The notes under the pieces are model-generated. The model was not told where the DNA came from. It saw only the letters and a list, made by a program, of their open reading frames with translations, and did not search any database. The position numbers and the translations under genes are program-made. Shown here piece by piece: positions 1 to 6,834 of a stretch of DNA of 7,976 nt; the first letter of the stretch is position 1, and every line of letters starts with the position of its first letter. The stretch is from Candidatus Parvarchaeota archaeon (lineage in GTDB: Archaea > Nanobdellota > Nanobdellia > Parvarchaeales > Parvarchaeaceae): assembly GCA_023488405.1 (NCBI GenBank), contig JAMDDW010000045.1, positions 1 through 7,976 of the forward strand, read 5' to 3'.

Positions 1-2
1 AT

Positions 3-41
3 GATAATCCACAGAACGGAGAGGAAAACAACGGAAGTTAA
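3..41 (+). CDS. C-terminal tail of an upstream gene (possibly dnaK), 5' partial
   Basis: Only the last 12 codons are in the window. In this frame they read DNPQNGEENNGS and then TAA at 39-41. The acidic, Asn/Gly/Gln-rich composition resembles the disordered tail found at the end of many Hsp70 (DnaK) proteins. dnaK commonly precedes dnaJ in archaea, so dnaK is the natural guess, but 12 residues cannot prove it. A second frame (from base 1, ending with TAG at 49-51, residues ...TTEVKDY) is also open and could be the real end instead. The third frame is closed at once by TGA at 2-4. Confidence 0.3.
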   Translation, partial: DNPQNGEENNGS

Positions 42-72
42 AGATTATTAGCCGTCTCTTCTTTAGAATAAT

Positions 73-1089
73 ATGGAGGATCCTTATCGTGTTTTAGGTG
101 TAAGTCCTAATGCCTCTGAAGAAGAGATCAAGAAGGCTTTTAAAACATTGGCTAAAAAATACCATCCTGATTTAAATCCCGGTGATAAAAAGGCTGAGGA
201 GAAGTTCAAAGAGATAAATGAAGCGTACAGGATATTGATGAATAAGGGCGGCAGTTCATCGCAGCAGGAAAGCAGTGAGCAGGGCTTTAATTTCAACGAC
301 TTTAGTGACATCTTCAGTAATCGTGGTTTTGAAGACATATTCAGAAATTTTGGTTTTTCATCAAAGGGAGAAGATTTGAGGTACGATTTAGATATAACCT
401 TAGAAGATGTATTTAATCCGGCTGTAAAAACCTTTAAGATAAAGCACAGAGTAGTGTGTCCCGTTTGTTCAGGTTCAGGCGCAAAAGAAAAAGAAACATG
501 TCCGAAATGTCATGGCAGTGGAAAAATACGTAGGAACATACACCAGTTTGGATCAAATGTAGTATTTACCACTACTTGTGATAAATGTGGTGGAACAGGC
601 TTTATAGTAAAAAAGAAGTGCGATAACTGCAATGGAACAGGGTTTGTAGTAAAAGAGGAAACGCTTTCCGTTCCAATAAGAAGAGGAGTAAAGGAAGGCG
701 ATTACACAATAATAAAAGGCAAGGGCGAGCCTTCTGTTGACGGCGAAAACGGTGACCTTTATGTGTTTTTCCACATAAGAAAAAGTGATACTTACAGTAT
801 ATCTGGAAATGATCTTAAGACTAGATTGTACTTGGATTTGAGGGATCTTCTTAACGGAATAGAGCTTGACTTGCCTACTCCCTGGGGAAGCGAAAGGATA
901 ACCATAAGTGCGGGCGAAACCGGTCCCATAATACTAAAGGGAAAAGGGCTTTACGGCCAAAACGGACAGAGAGGTAATCTTATAATAGATGTTGCTGTAG
1001 ATCTTCCTAAAAAAATCGGAACAAAGGAATTAAATGAAATAGAGAGGGCGTTGGGAGAAAGAAAAGAGCCGCATATCTCAGCAGATTAA
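73..1089 (+). CDS. dnaJ: Chaperone DnaJ (type I Hsp40)
   Basis: Co-chaperone that binds unfolded protein in the cytoplasm and stimulates the ATPase of DnaK. All type I parts are visible in 338 residues. The J domain is at about 3-57 with the HPD motif at 31-33. A short linker rich in Ser, Gln, Gly and Phe follows at about 58-98. The zinc-binding domain has four intact CxxCxGxG repeats at 129-136, 143-150, 169-176 and 183-190. Two beta-sheet substrate-binding domains flank it, with a C-terminal stretch from about 237. It is a little shorter than the usual 370 or so residues, mainly because the G/F linker is short and has few glycines. No Shine-Dalgarno site precedes the ATG. A weak A/T-rich box (TTAAAGATTATTA, 38-50) lies about 28 bases upstream and could be a TATA element, so the gene may have its own leaderless promoter besides any read-through from upstream. 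The next gene begins directly after the stop codon. Confidence 0.97.
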   Translation: MEDPYRVLGVSPNASEEEIKKAFKTLAKKYHPDLNPGDKKAEEKFKEINEAYRILMNKGGSSSQQESSEQGFNFNDFSDIFSNRGFEDIFRNFGFSSKGEDLRYDLDITLEDVFNPAVKTFKIKHRVVCPVCSGSGAKEKETCPKCHGSGKIRRNIHQFGSNVVFTTTCDKCGGTGFIVKKKCDNCNGTGFVVKEETLSVPIRRGVKEGDYTIIKGKGEPSVDGENGDLYVFFHIRKSDTYSISGNDLKTRLYLDLRDLLNGIELDLPTPWGSERITISAGETGPIILKGKGLYGQNGQRGNLIIDVAVDLPKKIGTKELNEIERALGERKEPHISAD

Positions 1090-2226
1090 ATGGAAACGCT
1101 TAAGATCGCATTTTATACAGACAGTTACCTTCCTTCTAGGGACGGAGTAGTAACCTCCATAATAAATACAAGAAAAGAACTAGAAAGGAGAGGGCATGAG
1201 GTTTACATTTTTGCTTCAGGCGGAAGAGAAACAACTAAACTTTCAAAAAAAGACAAGAAGTTGTATGTAATAAAAGGGATGCAGTTTAAAAGGTATCCGC
1301 AGTATACAATGGGCCTGATAAACCGTGAAAGTGCACGTGTAATGGAGATAATGCCAGATATAATACACGCTCACACCCCTTTCACAGCGGGTTTGTTTGC
1401 ATATAGGGCAAGCATTCAGCTTAATTCCAAGTTTATAGGGACATTCCACACAATGGTATTCTCTGAGGAGGCCATATCTGCATATTTTACTAACAACAAA
1501 ACGGCTATTAAGCTAAGCAGATTCGTGGTAATGCGTTACTTAAAGTGGTTCTACTCAAAGACTGATGCTATAATTGCACCTACAATGTATGTAAAAAAGA
1601 TACTTCAAAGCAACGGTTTAAAGAATATACAGGTTATACCAACAGGTGTAGACTTTGATTCGATGAAAAGAGAAAATAGAGAAAAAGCAAGAAAGCAACT
1701 TGGGTTAAAAAGCAAAGACAAGGTAATACTATATTTTGGAAGGGTAAGCAGGGAAAAGAACATAGATATACTCATAAAAGCAGCAAAGCCGCTTTCTTTA
1801 AGTGGTTTCAAGGTAATAATAGCAGGATCCGGGCCTTACATCAAGGAGCTTATCTCATTAAGCAAAAGAATCGGCAACAGGAACGTTATATTTGCTGGAT
1901 TCGTAAAAGAAAAAGACATCTCTCTTTACTACGCTGCTGCAGACATTCTTTGTAACCCCTCTACTTTTGAAACACAAGGGATTGTGGATTTGTATGCGTC
2001 TTTTTATGGGCTGCCGATTCTTCTACCGGAAAAAGGTGCACAGGAGGAACTGCTTAATTATGCAAAATGTGGCGAAAGATTCAATGCGCACAGTATAAAG
2101 GATCTTGTAGAAAAAGCCAATGTCATATATGAGCATGCGAATAGATACAAATTTGATGGAGTAGTAAAGGAATTTGACATAAAGAAAACAGTGGATAAAC
2201 TTATAGCTCTTTACAATAAAATTTAA
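1090..2226 (+). CDS. GT4-family glycosyltransferase (GT-B fold)
   Basis: Transfers a sugar from a nucleotide-sugar donor, probably on the cytoplasmic face of the membrane; the acceptor cannot be read from the sequence. The 378 residues match the GT4 pattern. The N-terminal Rossmann half opens with KIAFYTDSYLPSRDGVVTS, the glycine-containing acceptor loop seen in glycolipid and mannosyl transferases, and HAHTPF and GTFHTM follow at 93-98 and 117-122. The C-terminal donor half has the phosphate-binding FGRVSREKN (Arg218, Lys223), then IIAGSGP and FETQG with Glu294. The second Glu of the family's E-x7-E motif is Tyr302 here, which is unusual. Family resemblance is closest to diacylglycerol glucosyltransferases and PimA-like enzymes, so a glycolipid product is a reasonable guess. 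The ATG immediately follows the dnaJ TAA with no spacer, Shine-Dalgarno site or TATA box, so it is probably translated by reinitiation in a dnaJ operon. Genes joined this way need not share a pathway. Confidence 0.9.
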   Translation: METLKIAFYTDSYLPSRDGVVTSIINTRKELERRGHEVYIFASGGRETTKLSKKDKKLYVIKGMQFKRYPQYTMGLINRESARVMEIMPDIIHAHTPFTAGLFAYRASIQLNSKFIGTFHTMVFSEEAISAYFTNNKTAIKLSRFVVMRYLKWFYSKTDAIIAPTMYVKKILQSNGLKNIQVIPTGVDFDSMKRENREKARKQLGLKSKDKVILYFGRVSREKNIDILIKAAKPLSLSGFKVIIAGSGPYIKELISLSKRIGNRNVIFAGFVKEKDISLYYAAADILCNPSTFETQGIVDLYASFYGLPILLPEKGAQEELLNYAKCGERFNAHSIKDLVEKANVIYEHANRYKFDGVVKEFDIKKTVDKLIALYNKI

Positions 2227-2227
2227 A

Positions 2228-2237
2228 TGCTTAAATC
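2228..2237 (+). promoter_or_regulatory. TATA-like box for the 2261 membrane-protein gene
   Basis: TGCTTAAATC is centred about 28 bases upstream of the ATG at 2261, the spacing expected if transcription starts at or very near the start codon. No Shine-Dalgarno site lies before that ATG (CTCCT precedes it), which supports a leaderless message. A similar TGCTTATAT box precedes the ABC permease gene. The box overlaps the end of the glycosyltransferase region by only one base. Confidence 0.55.
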
Positions 2238-2260
2238 TATTTAATACTAAAAATACTCCT

Positions 2261-3703
2261 ATGGTTATGAACAATTCAGTAAAGAAGTCGGTAATATTTA
2301 CTATTGTGCTGCTGTCCGCAGTATTTTTAGTAGGAAACGCCCATGCTCTGAAGGTAAGCCCGAATTCTATAACTGTTCAAAGCAACGCAGTTTCATACTT
2401 TAACTTTACATTTTACAATAACCAGAATACCACACAAAACATATCCCTAAATTTAGGGAGAGCGTCTATAATATATTCTGGTTATTTTTACAGTATAGGC
2501 GCATTTCCAGATAATTTCGAACTTTTGCCCGGGCAGGCAAAGACTGTACTTTTTTCCTTTGAATCAAAGGATGTTTTCTTCTCCTATCCGATAACAATGC
2601 AGATACCTTATAGTGATAATGGTTTATCAAATTACTTTAATCTAAGCGTTGCGATAATACCCATAACAAAAACCTCAATATACCTTTATTCAATAAACTC
2701 ATCAAAGTCGTTCTATCCTTACAACAATATATATTTCCAAGTAAATGTGATGAATTCATTAGGGCAGACCGGTTTGATCTTGCCGTTTGTCTATAACCTG
2801 TCAAGTAACGGAAAGCTGATCTATTCTTCGTCAAAAAACGAAGTTATAGGAAACTTGGGTTTGAATTCATTTAACTTCACAATTCCCATAAGCACATTGG
2901 GTTATCTTCTTCCGCCTGGGAAATACAACATATCCGTTTATACAAATTACAATAAAAATTCATCTGCATTGTACTTTCCGATAAGTGTACTTACGTACTA
3001 TAAGCCTGTGATCAGCAAAACATCCAGTTTTAACATTTTTGGTGGCAGCGCTTCAATAACCGTTAAGAACGAAGGAAATGTGCCTGTAAACAGAAGTGCA
3101 ATTGCTTTGGGCATAAACAGCTTTAATTCACTGTTTTTGGTCTCTAAATCTTCATCCAATGGCTCTGCCGTGATTTCAAATGGCTTGATCCAACCCTCTA
3201 TAAGTTCTCTCATGCCTGGGCAGAGCATAACATTGCAGTATTCTGTATCTTATTATCCAATATATCTTATAATTCTGATAATAGCATTGGCATTTGTCAT
3301 ATTCCTTTACTTTAACAGAAAGGTAGTATTCAAAAAGGAAGTTATAGAACACAAGGCAGTGGATGGTTTCATAGATATAAAAATAGCTTTAAGGCTTAAG
3401 AATATCTCTAGAAAGAAAATATACGGAATAGAATTAGAGGATGAAATACCTCCAAATTCGTTGAAGGTAGCAAAAGCCGGTCAAAAAGAAGGAAAAATAA
3501 CAAAGCACGGCAGCAGGATGCTCATTTCTTGGAAGGAAGAAGAACTTAATCCAAACGATGAGATTATAGTTATGTATGAAGTAAAAAGCAAGATAGGCAT
3601 AGTGGGGAACTTCGAATTGGAGAAGGCAAGCGTAAAGTTCGATTTCAATGGAAGAAGCTACAGAAAGAGTTCTAATTCATTGGTTCTGCACATAAAAACT
3701 TAA
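2261..3703 (+). CDS. Secreted, single-pass membrane protein with Asn-rich ectodomain and cytoplasmic beta domain
   Basis: I do not recognise a named family; the 480 residues are described from sequence. A signal peptide is clear: KK at 8-9, a hydrophobic core at about 11-25, and a likely cleavage after AHA at 27-29. Residues 30-332 form an ectodomain of probable beta-sandwich (NEW3/Ig-like) character. It is rich in Asn, Ser, Tyr and Phe and carries about ten N-x-S/T sequons (for example N48, N56, N60, N127, N146, N179, N205, N223, N233, N277), consistent with archaeal surface N-glycosylation. One transmembrane helix lies at about 333-351, followed by NRKVVFKK, so the C-terminus should be cytoplasmic. 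Residues 360-480 are Lys/Glu-rich, have almost no sequons, and contain LRLKNISRKKIYGIELEDEI and a NPNDEIIVMYEV segment that resemble a DUF11/Ig-like strand pattern. It could be a cell-envelope or surface-layer-linked protein; its job is unknown. The first of two ATGs (codons 1 and 3) is chosen because of the TATA spacing. Confidence 0.85.
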   Translation: MVMNNSVKKSVIFTIVLLSAVFLVGNAHALKVSPNSITVQSNAVSYFNFTFYNNQNTTQNISLNLGRASIIYSGYFYSIGAFPDNFELLPGQAKTVLFSFESKDVFFSYPITMQIPYSDNGLSNYFNLSVAIIPITKTSIYLYSINSSKSFYPYNNIYFQVNVMNSLGQTGLILPFVYNLSSNGKLIYSSSKNEVIGNLGLNSFNFTIPISTLGYLLPPGKYNISVYTNYNKNSSALYFPISVLTYYKPVISKTSSFNIFGGSASITVKNEGNVPVNRSAIALGINSFNSLFLVSKSSSNGSAVISNGLIQPSISSLMPGQSITLQYSVSYYPIYLIILIIALAFVIFLYFNRKVVFKKEVIEHKAVDGFIDIKIALRLKNISRKKIYGIELEDEIPPNSLKVAKAGQKEGKITKHGSRMLISWKEEELNPNDEIIVMYEVKSKIGIVGNFELEKASVKFDFNGRSYRKSSNSLVLHIKT

Positions 3704-3734
3704 TTTTAAAATGAATCTTAAAAGCGAATAAAAC

Positions 3735-3742
3735 TTTAAATA
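3735..3742 (+). promoter_or_regulatory. TATA box for the tRNA-Asp gene
   Basis: TTTAAATA is centred about 32 bases upstream of the mature tRNA 5' end. That would place the transcription start a few bases before the tRNA and leave a short leader for RNase P to remove. The same octamer occurs before the candidate RNA at 6835. Confidence 0.7.
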
Positions 3743-3770
3743 GTTGTAGCGGATTTTTTAAAGAATACAA

Positions 3771-3843
3771 GCCCCGATAGTCTAGTGGTCTAGGATAGTG
3801 CCCTGTCACGGCATTGACGCGGGTCCGAATCCCGCTCGGGGCG
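3771..3843 (+). tRNA. tRNA-Asp (anticodon GTC)
   Basis: A full cloverleaf can be drawn. The acceptor stem GCCCCGA pairs with TCGGGGC in all seven positions, and the discriminator base is G73, as expected for Asp. The D-stem is GTCT with GGAT (includes G-U pairs), and the D-loop holds G18 G19. The anticodon stem GTGCC/GGCAT closes the loop CTGTCAC with GTC at 3805-3807. The variable loop is TGAC and the T-stem GCGGG/CCCGC. There is no intron, and CCA is not encoded (CTT follows), so it must be added after transcription. The T-loop reads TCCGAAT: position 55 (base 3825) is C, where nearly all elongator tRNAs have U, which becomes pseudouridine. Confidence 0.96.
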
Positions 3844-3873
3844 CTTGTAGAAGAAATAGATCATTTGCATTAA

Positions 3874-3879
3874 TTTTTT
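3874..3879 (+). terminator. T-run terminator after tRNA-Asp
   Basis: Six consecutive T residues about 30 bases downstream of the tRNA, followed by further T-rich sequence (GTAATTTTAG). Archaeal RNA polymerase commonly terminates at such T-runs without a hairpin. It also separates the tRNA from the ABC operon promoter that follows. Confidence 0.5.
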
Positions 3880-3903
3880 GTAATTTTAGTATTCATTTAA
3901 AAA

Positions 3904-3913
3904 TGCTTATATT
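3904..3913 (+). promoter_or_regulatory. TATA-like box for the ABC exporter operon
   Basis: TGCTTATATT is centred about 27 bases upstream of the permease ATG at 3935. The bases just before the ATG (TTACAATAA) hold no Shine-Dalgarno site, so the operon message is probably leaderless. Confidence 0.55.
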
Positions 3914-3934
3914 CTACTAAAGTAATTACAATAA

Positions 3935-4786
3935 ATGAATACCTCAATCCATTCTAGAGATATTGGTCGGCTTTCCGAAATAGCGGTTTCGTTCAAGTAT
4001 ACCCTTAAGTCTTATCTAAGAACTAAGAGGTTTCTCGCTCTTGCCGTACTTGTAGCATTGATATCTATAGCCGTATTCGCCGTAGAAGCTCACGTTGGTG
4101 TGAGCGCTATAAATGCAGAGTACAGCAACGCTTCAAATTATCTTTATAGCTTTATGCAGAACATTACTTATGTAGTTGTTATAGTGGCTGCTTTCTTCGG
4201 TGGTAATGCAATCTCTACTGATTTTGCTTCAAATTATAGCTATTACATACTTGTACAGCCTGCCAGAAGAAGTTCCATTTTAGTGGGGAGGTACCTTGCA
4301 GCGTTATTAGCTTCTTTTTCAATAATATTGATATACTACGTTTTCGCAGTCATAAGCTCATTTTATTTCTTTTCTACCTTGCCAGCAGTCTTTGCCTCTT
4401 CTGTGGGTCTAGTAGCACTTTTCGTGCTTTCTATTCTTTCCTTTGCCTTTTTCCTAAGTTCCTTATTCAATAATCCTCAAACCAGTACCGTTGCAGTTGT
4501 AATTCTTTTGATAGTTGTTTTACCAATAGCTTCAAGTGTTCTTCAAAGCTTTTTGTCAGTAGAGCCATGGTTCCTTGTTAATTATGGCGGACAGGTAGTT
4601 TATACTGTTTTTTCAACGCATTTTGTTCATTTTTCACAGTTGAAGATACCTACAAAATCAGGACAGTTTACGATAACGCAGTATGAGCCTTATACACTAG
4701 AGGGGATAGAAATAATGCTCAGTTATGTTATAATATTCTTTATAGCTAGCGTATTCATGTACAAGTATAAAGAGGTGAAGGGATAA
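3935..4786 (+). CDS. ABC-2 type transporter permease
   Basis: Membrane subunit of an exporter; it should form the translocation path with the ATPase encoded next. The 283 residues begin with an amphipathic, basic N-terminus ending YLRTKRF, typical of ABC-2 permeases. Six hydrophobic segments follow at about 33-50, 72-91, 117-140, 150-175, 185-205 and 258-276. The loop after segment 2 reads FGGNAISTDF...ILVQPARRSSILVGRY, the conserved cytoplasmic stretch of the NatB/BcrB-like ABC-2 family (usually a 'G.l..tL.sxPvsR..i..gK' pattern). The region between segments 5 and 6 (about 206-256) is an outside loop that may bind substrate. The stop TAA overlaps the ATPase ATG by one base. The substrate cannot be inferred; relatives export drugs, peptides, sodium or lipids. 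Confidence 0.9.
   Translation: MNTSIHSRDIGRLSEIAVSFKYTLKSYLRTKRFLALAVLVALISIAVFAVEAHVGVSAINAEYSNASNYLYSFMQNITYVVVIVAAFFGGNAISTDFASNYSYYILVQPARRSSILVGRYLAALLASFSIILIYYVFAVISSFYFFSTLPAVFASSVGLVALFVLSILSFAFFLSSLFNNPQTSTVAVVILLIVVLPIASSVLQSFLSVEPWFLVNYGGQVVYTVFSTHFVHFSQLKIPTKSGQFTITQYEPYTLEGIEIMLSYVIIFFIASVFMYKYKEVKG
4772..4778 (+). promoter_or_regulatory. Shine-Dalgarno site for the ABC ATPase
   Basis: GAGGTGA matches the complement of the archaeal 16S 3' end and stands seven bases before the ATG at 4786, inside the last codons of the permease gene. It shows that this genome uses Shine-Dalgarno initiation within operons while first genes tend to be leaderless. Confidence 0.8.
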
Positions 4787-5493
4787 TGGACATAGAAGTA
4801 AAGAACCTTACAAAGAGATATGGAGATAAACTAGCTTTGGATGACATCTCATTTTCACACAAAGGCAATGGCATTATTGGCTATTTGGGCCCAAATGGCG
4901 CTGGAAAGACAACAACATTTAAGATACTTGCGGGCCTGCTTAAACCGACTTCAGGTTCTGTTTTTGTAAATGGCTTTGATGTAAGTAAGGATTTAAAAAG
5001 TGTGCTTTTGAGCATAGGTGCTTTAATAGAATCTCCCGAGCCGGATAGAACACAGACAATAAAAGAAGCATTAACTATGTCTGCTGAATTTAACGGTCTT
5101 TCTAAGGCAGACATTGAAAAGCAGATAAACAAATACGGAAAGCTTCTTGAACTCCCACCGTTGGGTTCTAGAATAGGGAAGCTTTCAAAGGGCCAAAGGC
5201 AAAGGGTTTCATTAGTAGCAGCGTTAATTTCAGAGCCCACTATACTTTTGTTAGACGAGCCCACAAGTGGCCTGGATCCTGCTGAGAGAATTAAGTTCAA
5301 GAAGCTTATTTTATCCATGAAAAAAGACAGATTAATACTGATAAGTTCACATGTAATCCAGGAAATAAAGGAAGTATGCGATGAGATAATATTCATAAAT
5401 AATGGAAAAATAATGAAACAAGACACAGTAAAAAATCTGCAGAAAAAATATAAGGATCTGGAAAGAGCGTACATGAAAATAGTGGGAAGCTGA
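4786..5493 (+). CDS. ABC transporter ATP-binding protein (ABC-2 exporter)
   Basis: Cytoplasmic ATPase that drives the permease encoded just upstream. All nucleotide-binding motifs are present in 235 residues: Walker A GPNGAGKT at 35-42, signature LSKGQRQR at 133-140, Walker B ILLLDEP at 153-159 with catalytic Glu158, D-loop SGLD at 161-164, and the switch His189 in SSH. The Q-loop position lies in IGALIESPEP (about 78-86) and holds Glu82, not Gln, as in BcrA/NatA-type exporters whose motif reads IGALIE.P. The C-terminus is short, without an accessory domain. Coupling to the permease through a TAATG overlap and a strong Shine-Dalgarno site indicates an obligate two-subunit operon. No regulator or substrate-binding protein gene sits beside it, which fits an exporter. 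Confidence 0.95.
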   Translation: MDIEVKNLTKRYGDKLALDDISFSHKGNGIIGYLGPNGAGKTTTFKILAGLLKPTSGSVFVNGFDVSKDLKSVLLSIGALIESPEPDRTQTIKEALTMSAEFNGLSKADIEKQINKYGKLLELPPLGSRIGKLSKGQRQRVSLVAALISEPTILLLDEPTSGLDPAERIKFKKLILSMKKDRLILISSHVIQEIKEVCDEIIFINNGKIMKQDTVKNLQKKYKDLERAYMKIVGS

Positions 5494-5525
5494 ATAACCT
5501 TTAGTATGTGCTCCTGTGCCCAAAG

Positions 5526-5534
5526 TTTTTAAGC
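5526..5534 (+). promoter_or_regulatory. TATA-like box for hisS
   Basis: TTTTTAAGC is centred about 27 bases upstream of the hisS ATG at 5557. The sequence before the ATG (AATATTCCACT) has no Shine-Dalgarno site, again suggesting a leaderless transcript that is separate from the ABC operon. Confidence 0.6.
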
Positions 5535-5556
5535 TTTGAATTTATAATATTCCACT

Positions 5557-6789
5557 ATGGCTGAGAGGGTTAAAGGAGTAAGGGATTTTATGGGTAGGGA
5601 AGCATTCCTTAGACAGCAGGCTCTGGAAACCATTCGAAAGACATATGCACTTTTTGGATTTGAGCCAGTTGAAACGCCCTCATTTGAATACTTGTCATTG
5701 TTTACAGACAAATCCGGTCCAGAAATAGAATCTCAGTTGTATTCTTTTGAGGATAAAAAGGGAGAAAAGCTTGCCTTGCGGCCAGAACACACCATTTCAA
5801 AGCTTAGGGTAGTCTCTGGAAACAAATCACTTGTTTTTCCGCTTAGAGCATACAGCATAGGAAATGTATGGAGGTACGAAGACACAAAAAAAGGGAGGTG
5901 GAGGGAGTTCATCCAGGCAGACATAGATGTTTTCGGCTCTTCAAACATAATGTATGATTCTGAGGTTATAGCATGTATAGACTTTGCATTGAAGAAGTTG
6001 GGCATAAACGGTTACAAGATAAATGTGAGTAACAGAAAAATCCTTACGTCTTTAATGGAAAATCTTCAGGTAGAAGCAGAGAAAATCGTGCAGGTTTTAA
6101 GAGAAATTGACAAGCTGAATAAAGTTGGGATAGAGGAAGTTACAAAAAATGTAAGCAATTTGATTGGGGCAGAAAAGGCGGAAAAGGTAAGAGATTATTT
6201 GAATGGCAAAGATGTAACTGGTTTGGAAGGCATAAAAGAGGTAGATTATTTGATAGAAGACCTGAAGAAAAGCTATGGTGTAGAGGGAGTTTACTTTGAA
6301 AGATCTTTGGTAAGAGGCCAGGATTACTATGACGGCAGCATATTTGAATTTGAATTCACAGAAGGTCAGTTAAAGGGGGTAGTGCTTGCAGGCGGCGGAA
6401 GATATGATAGAATCAGTAGGAATTTTGATGCAGACTTTGCAATAGTCGGCGGATCCATAGGTTTTGATGTAATAATGGAGGTTTTGATGGCAAATTACAA
6501 AAATGAATTTTACAAAAGCTTTTGCGTTCTCAGCGTAGATGACATAGAAAAAGCAAGAGAGATTGCAATGCTTTTAAGAAAAGAAGGGATAACGACAGAT
6601 ATCCTTTTGGATAGTATTTCGCTTTCAAAAGGATTAGATTACTGTAATTCTAAAAAAATCAAATATGCAGTGATAGTGGGAAAAAGAGACCTACAGGATA
6701 ATCTTGTAACTGTTAGGGATCTTGAAAGCAAGAGAGAGATGAAATTCAATGTAGCTTCAATAGTAGATGAAGTAAAAAAGCTATTTTGA
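5557..6789 (+). CDS. hisS: Histidyl-tRNA synthetase (HisRS, class II)
   Basis: Charges tRNA-His with histidine in an ATP-dependent two-step reaction in the cytoplasm. The 410-residue length is typical. Motif 1 lies around FGFEPVETPSFE (33-44). The histidine/ATP region reads LRPEHT at 74-79, where many homologues have LRPEGT or LRPELT. Motif 2 is NVWRYEDTKKGRWREFIQAD with Arg106 and Arg116. The HisRS-specific HisA motif LVRGQDYYDG is at 251-260 and includes the catalytic Arg253; the second HisRS loop AGGGRYD is at 278-284. Motif 3 aligns at 298-309 as GGSIGFDVIMEV, with Val305 where the class II arginine is expected. The C-terminal anticodon-binding domain begins near 320 and ends with the usual VIVGKRDLQDNLVTVRDLES pattern. 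The ATG fits the TATA spacing. HisZ, the catalytically dead paralogue used in histidine synthesis, is less likely because it normally lacks the anticodon domain and HisA arginine, both present here. Confidence 0.95.
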   Translation: MAERVKGVRDFMGREAFLRQQALETIRKTYALFGFEPVETPSFEYLSLFTDKSGPEIESQLYSFEDKKGEKLALRPEHTISKLRVVSGNKSLVFPLRAYSIGNVWRYEDTKKGRWREFIQADIDVFGSSNIMYDSEVIACIDFALKKLGINGYKINVSNRKILTSLMENLQVEAEKIVQVLREIDKLNKVGIEEVTKNVSNLIGAEKAEKVRDYLNGKDVTGLEGIKEVDYLIEDLKKSYGVEGVYFERSLVRGQDYYDGSIFEFEFTEGQLKGVVLAGGGRYDRISRNFDADFAIVGGSIGFDVIMEVLMANYKNEFYKSFCVLSVDDIEKAREIAMLLRKEGITTDILLDSISLSKGLDYCNSKKIKYAVIVGKRDLQDNLVTVRDLESKREMKFNVASIVDEVKKLF

Positions 6790-6804
6790 TGTAAAGTCAT
6801 AAAG

Positions 6805-6812
6805 TTTAAATA
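6805..6812 (+). promoter_or_regulatory. Strong TATA box in the hisS-prkA gap
   Basis: TTTAAATA is preceded by the purine-rich CATAAAG, as for a BRE/TATA pair, and is identical to the octamer before tRNA-Asp. A start about 26 bases downstream falls at about 6835, at the head of the structured region. It begins only 16 bases after the hisS stop codon. Confidence 0.65.
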
Positions 6813-6834
6813 CCATAGAATTTAATATAATTAA

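Noticed and set aside
3704..3734. Terminator after the membrane-protein gene
   Set aside because: The only T-run is four bases long (TTAATTTT) with no hairpin; too weak to call separately from general AT-richness.
4881..5474. 197-codon antisense ORF
   Set aside because: It lies wholly inside the ABC ATPase gene in a mirrored frame, and its translation has no family features; the forward frame holds every ABC motif.
5557..6789. HisZ regulatory paralogue instead of HisRS
   Set aside because: Although motif 3 lacks its arginine, the HisA arginine and the C-terminal anticodon-binding domain are both present, as in true synthetases.
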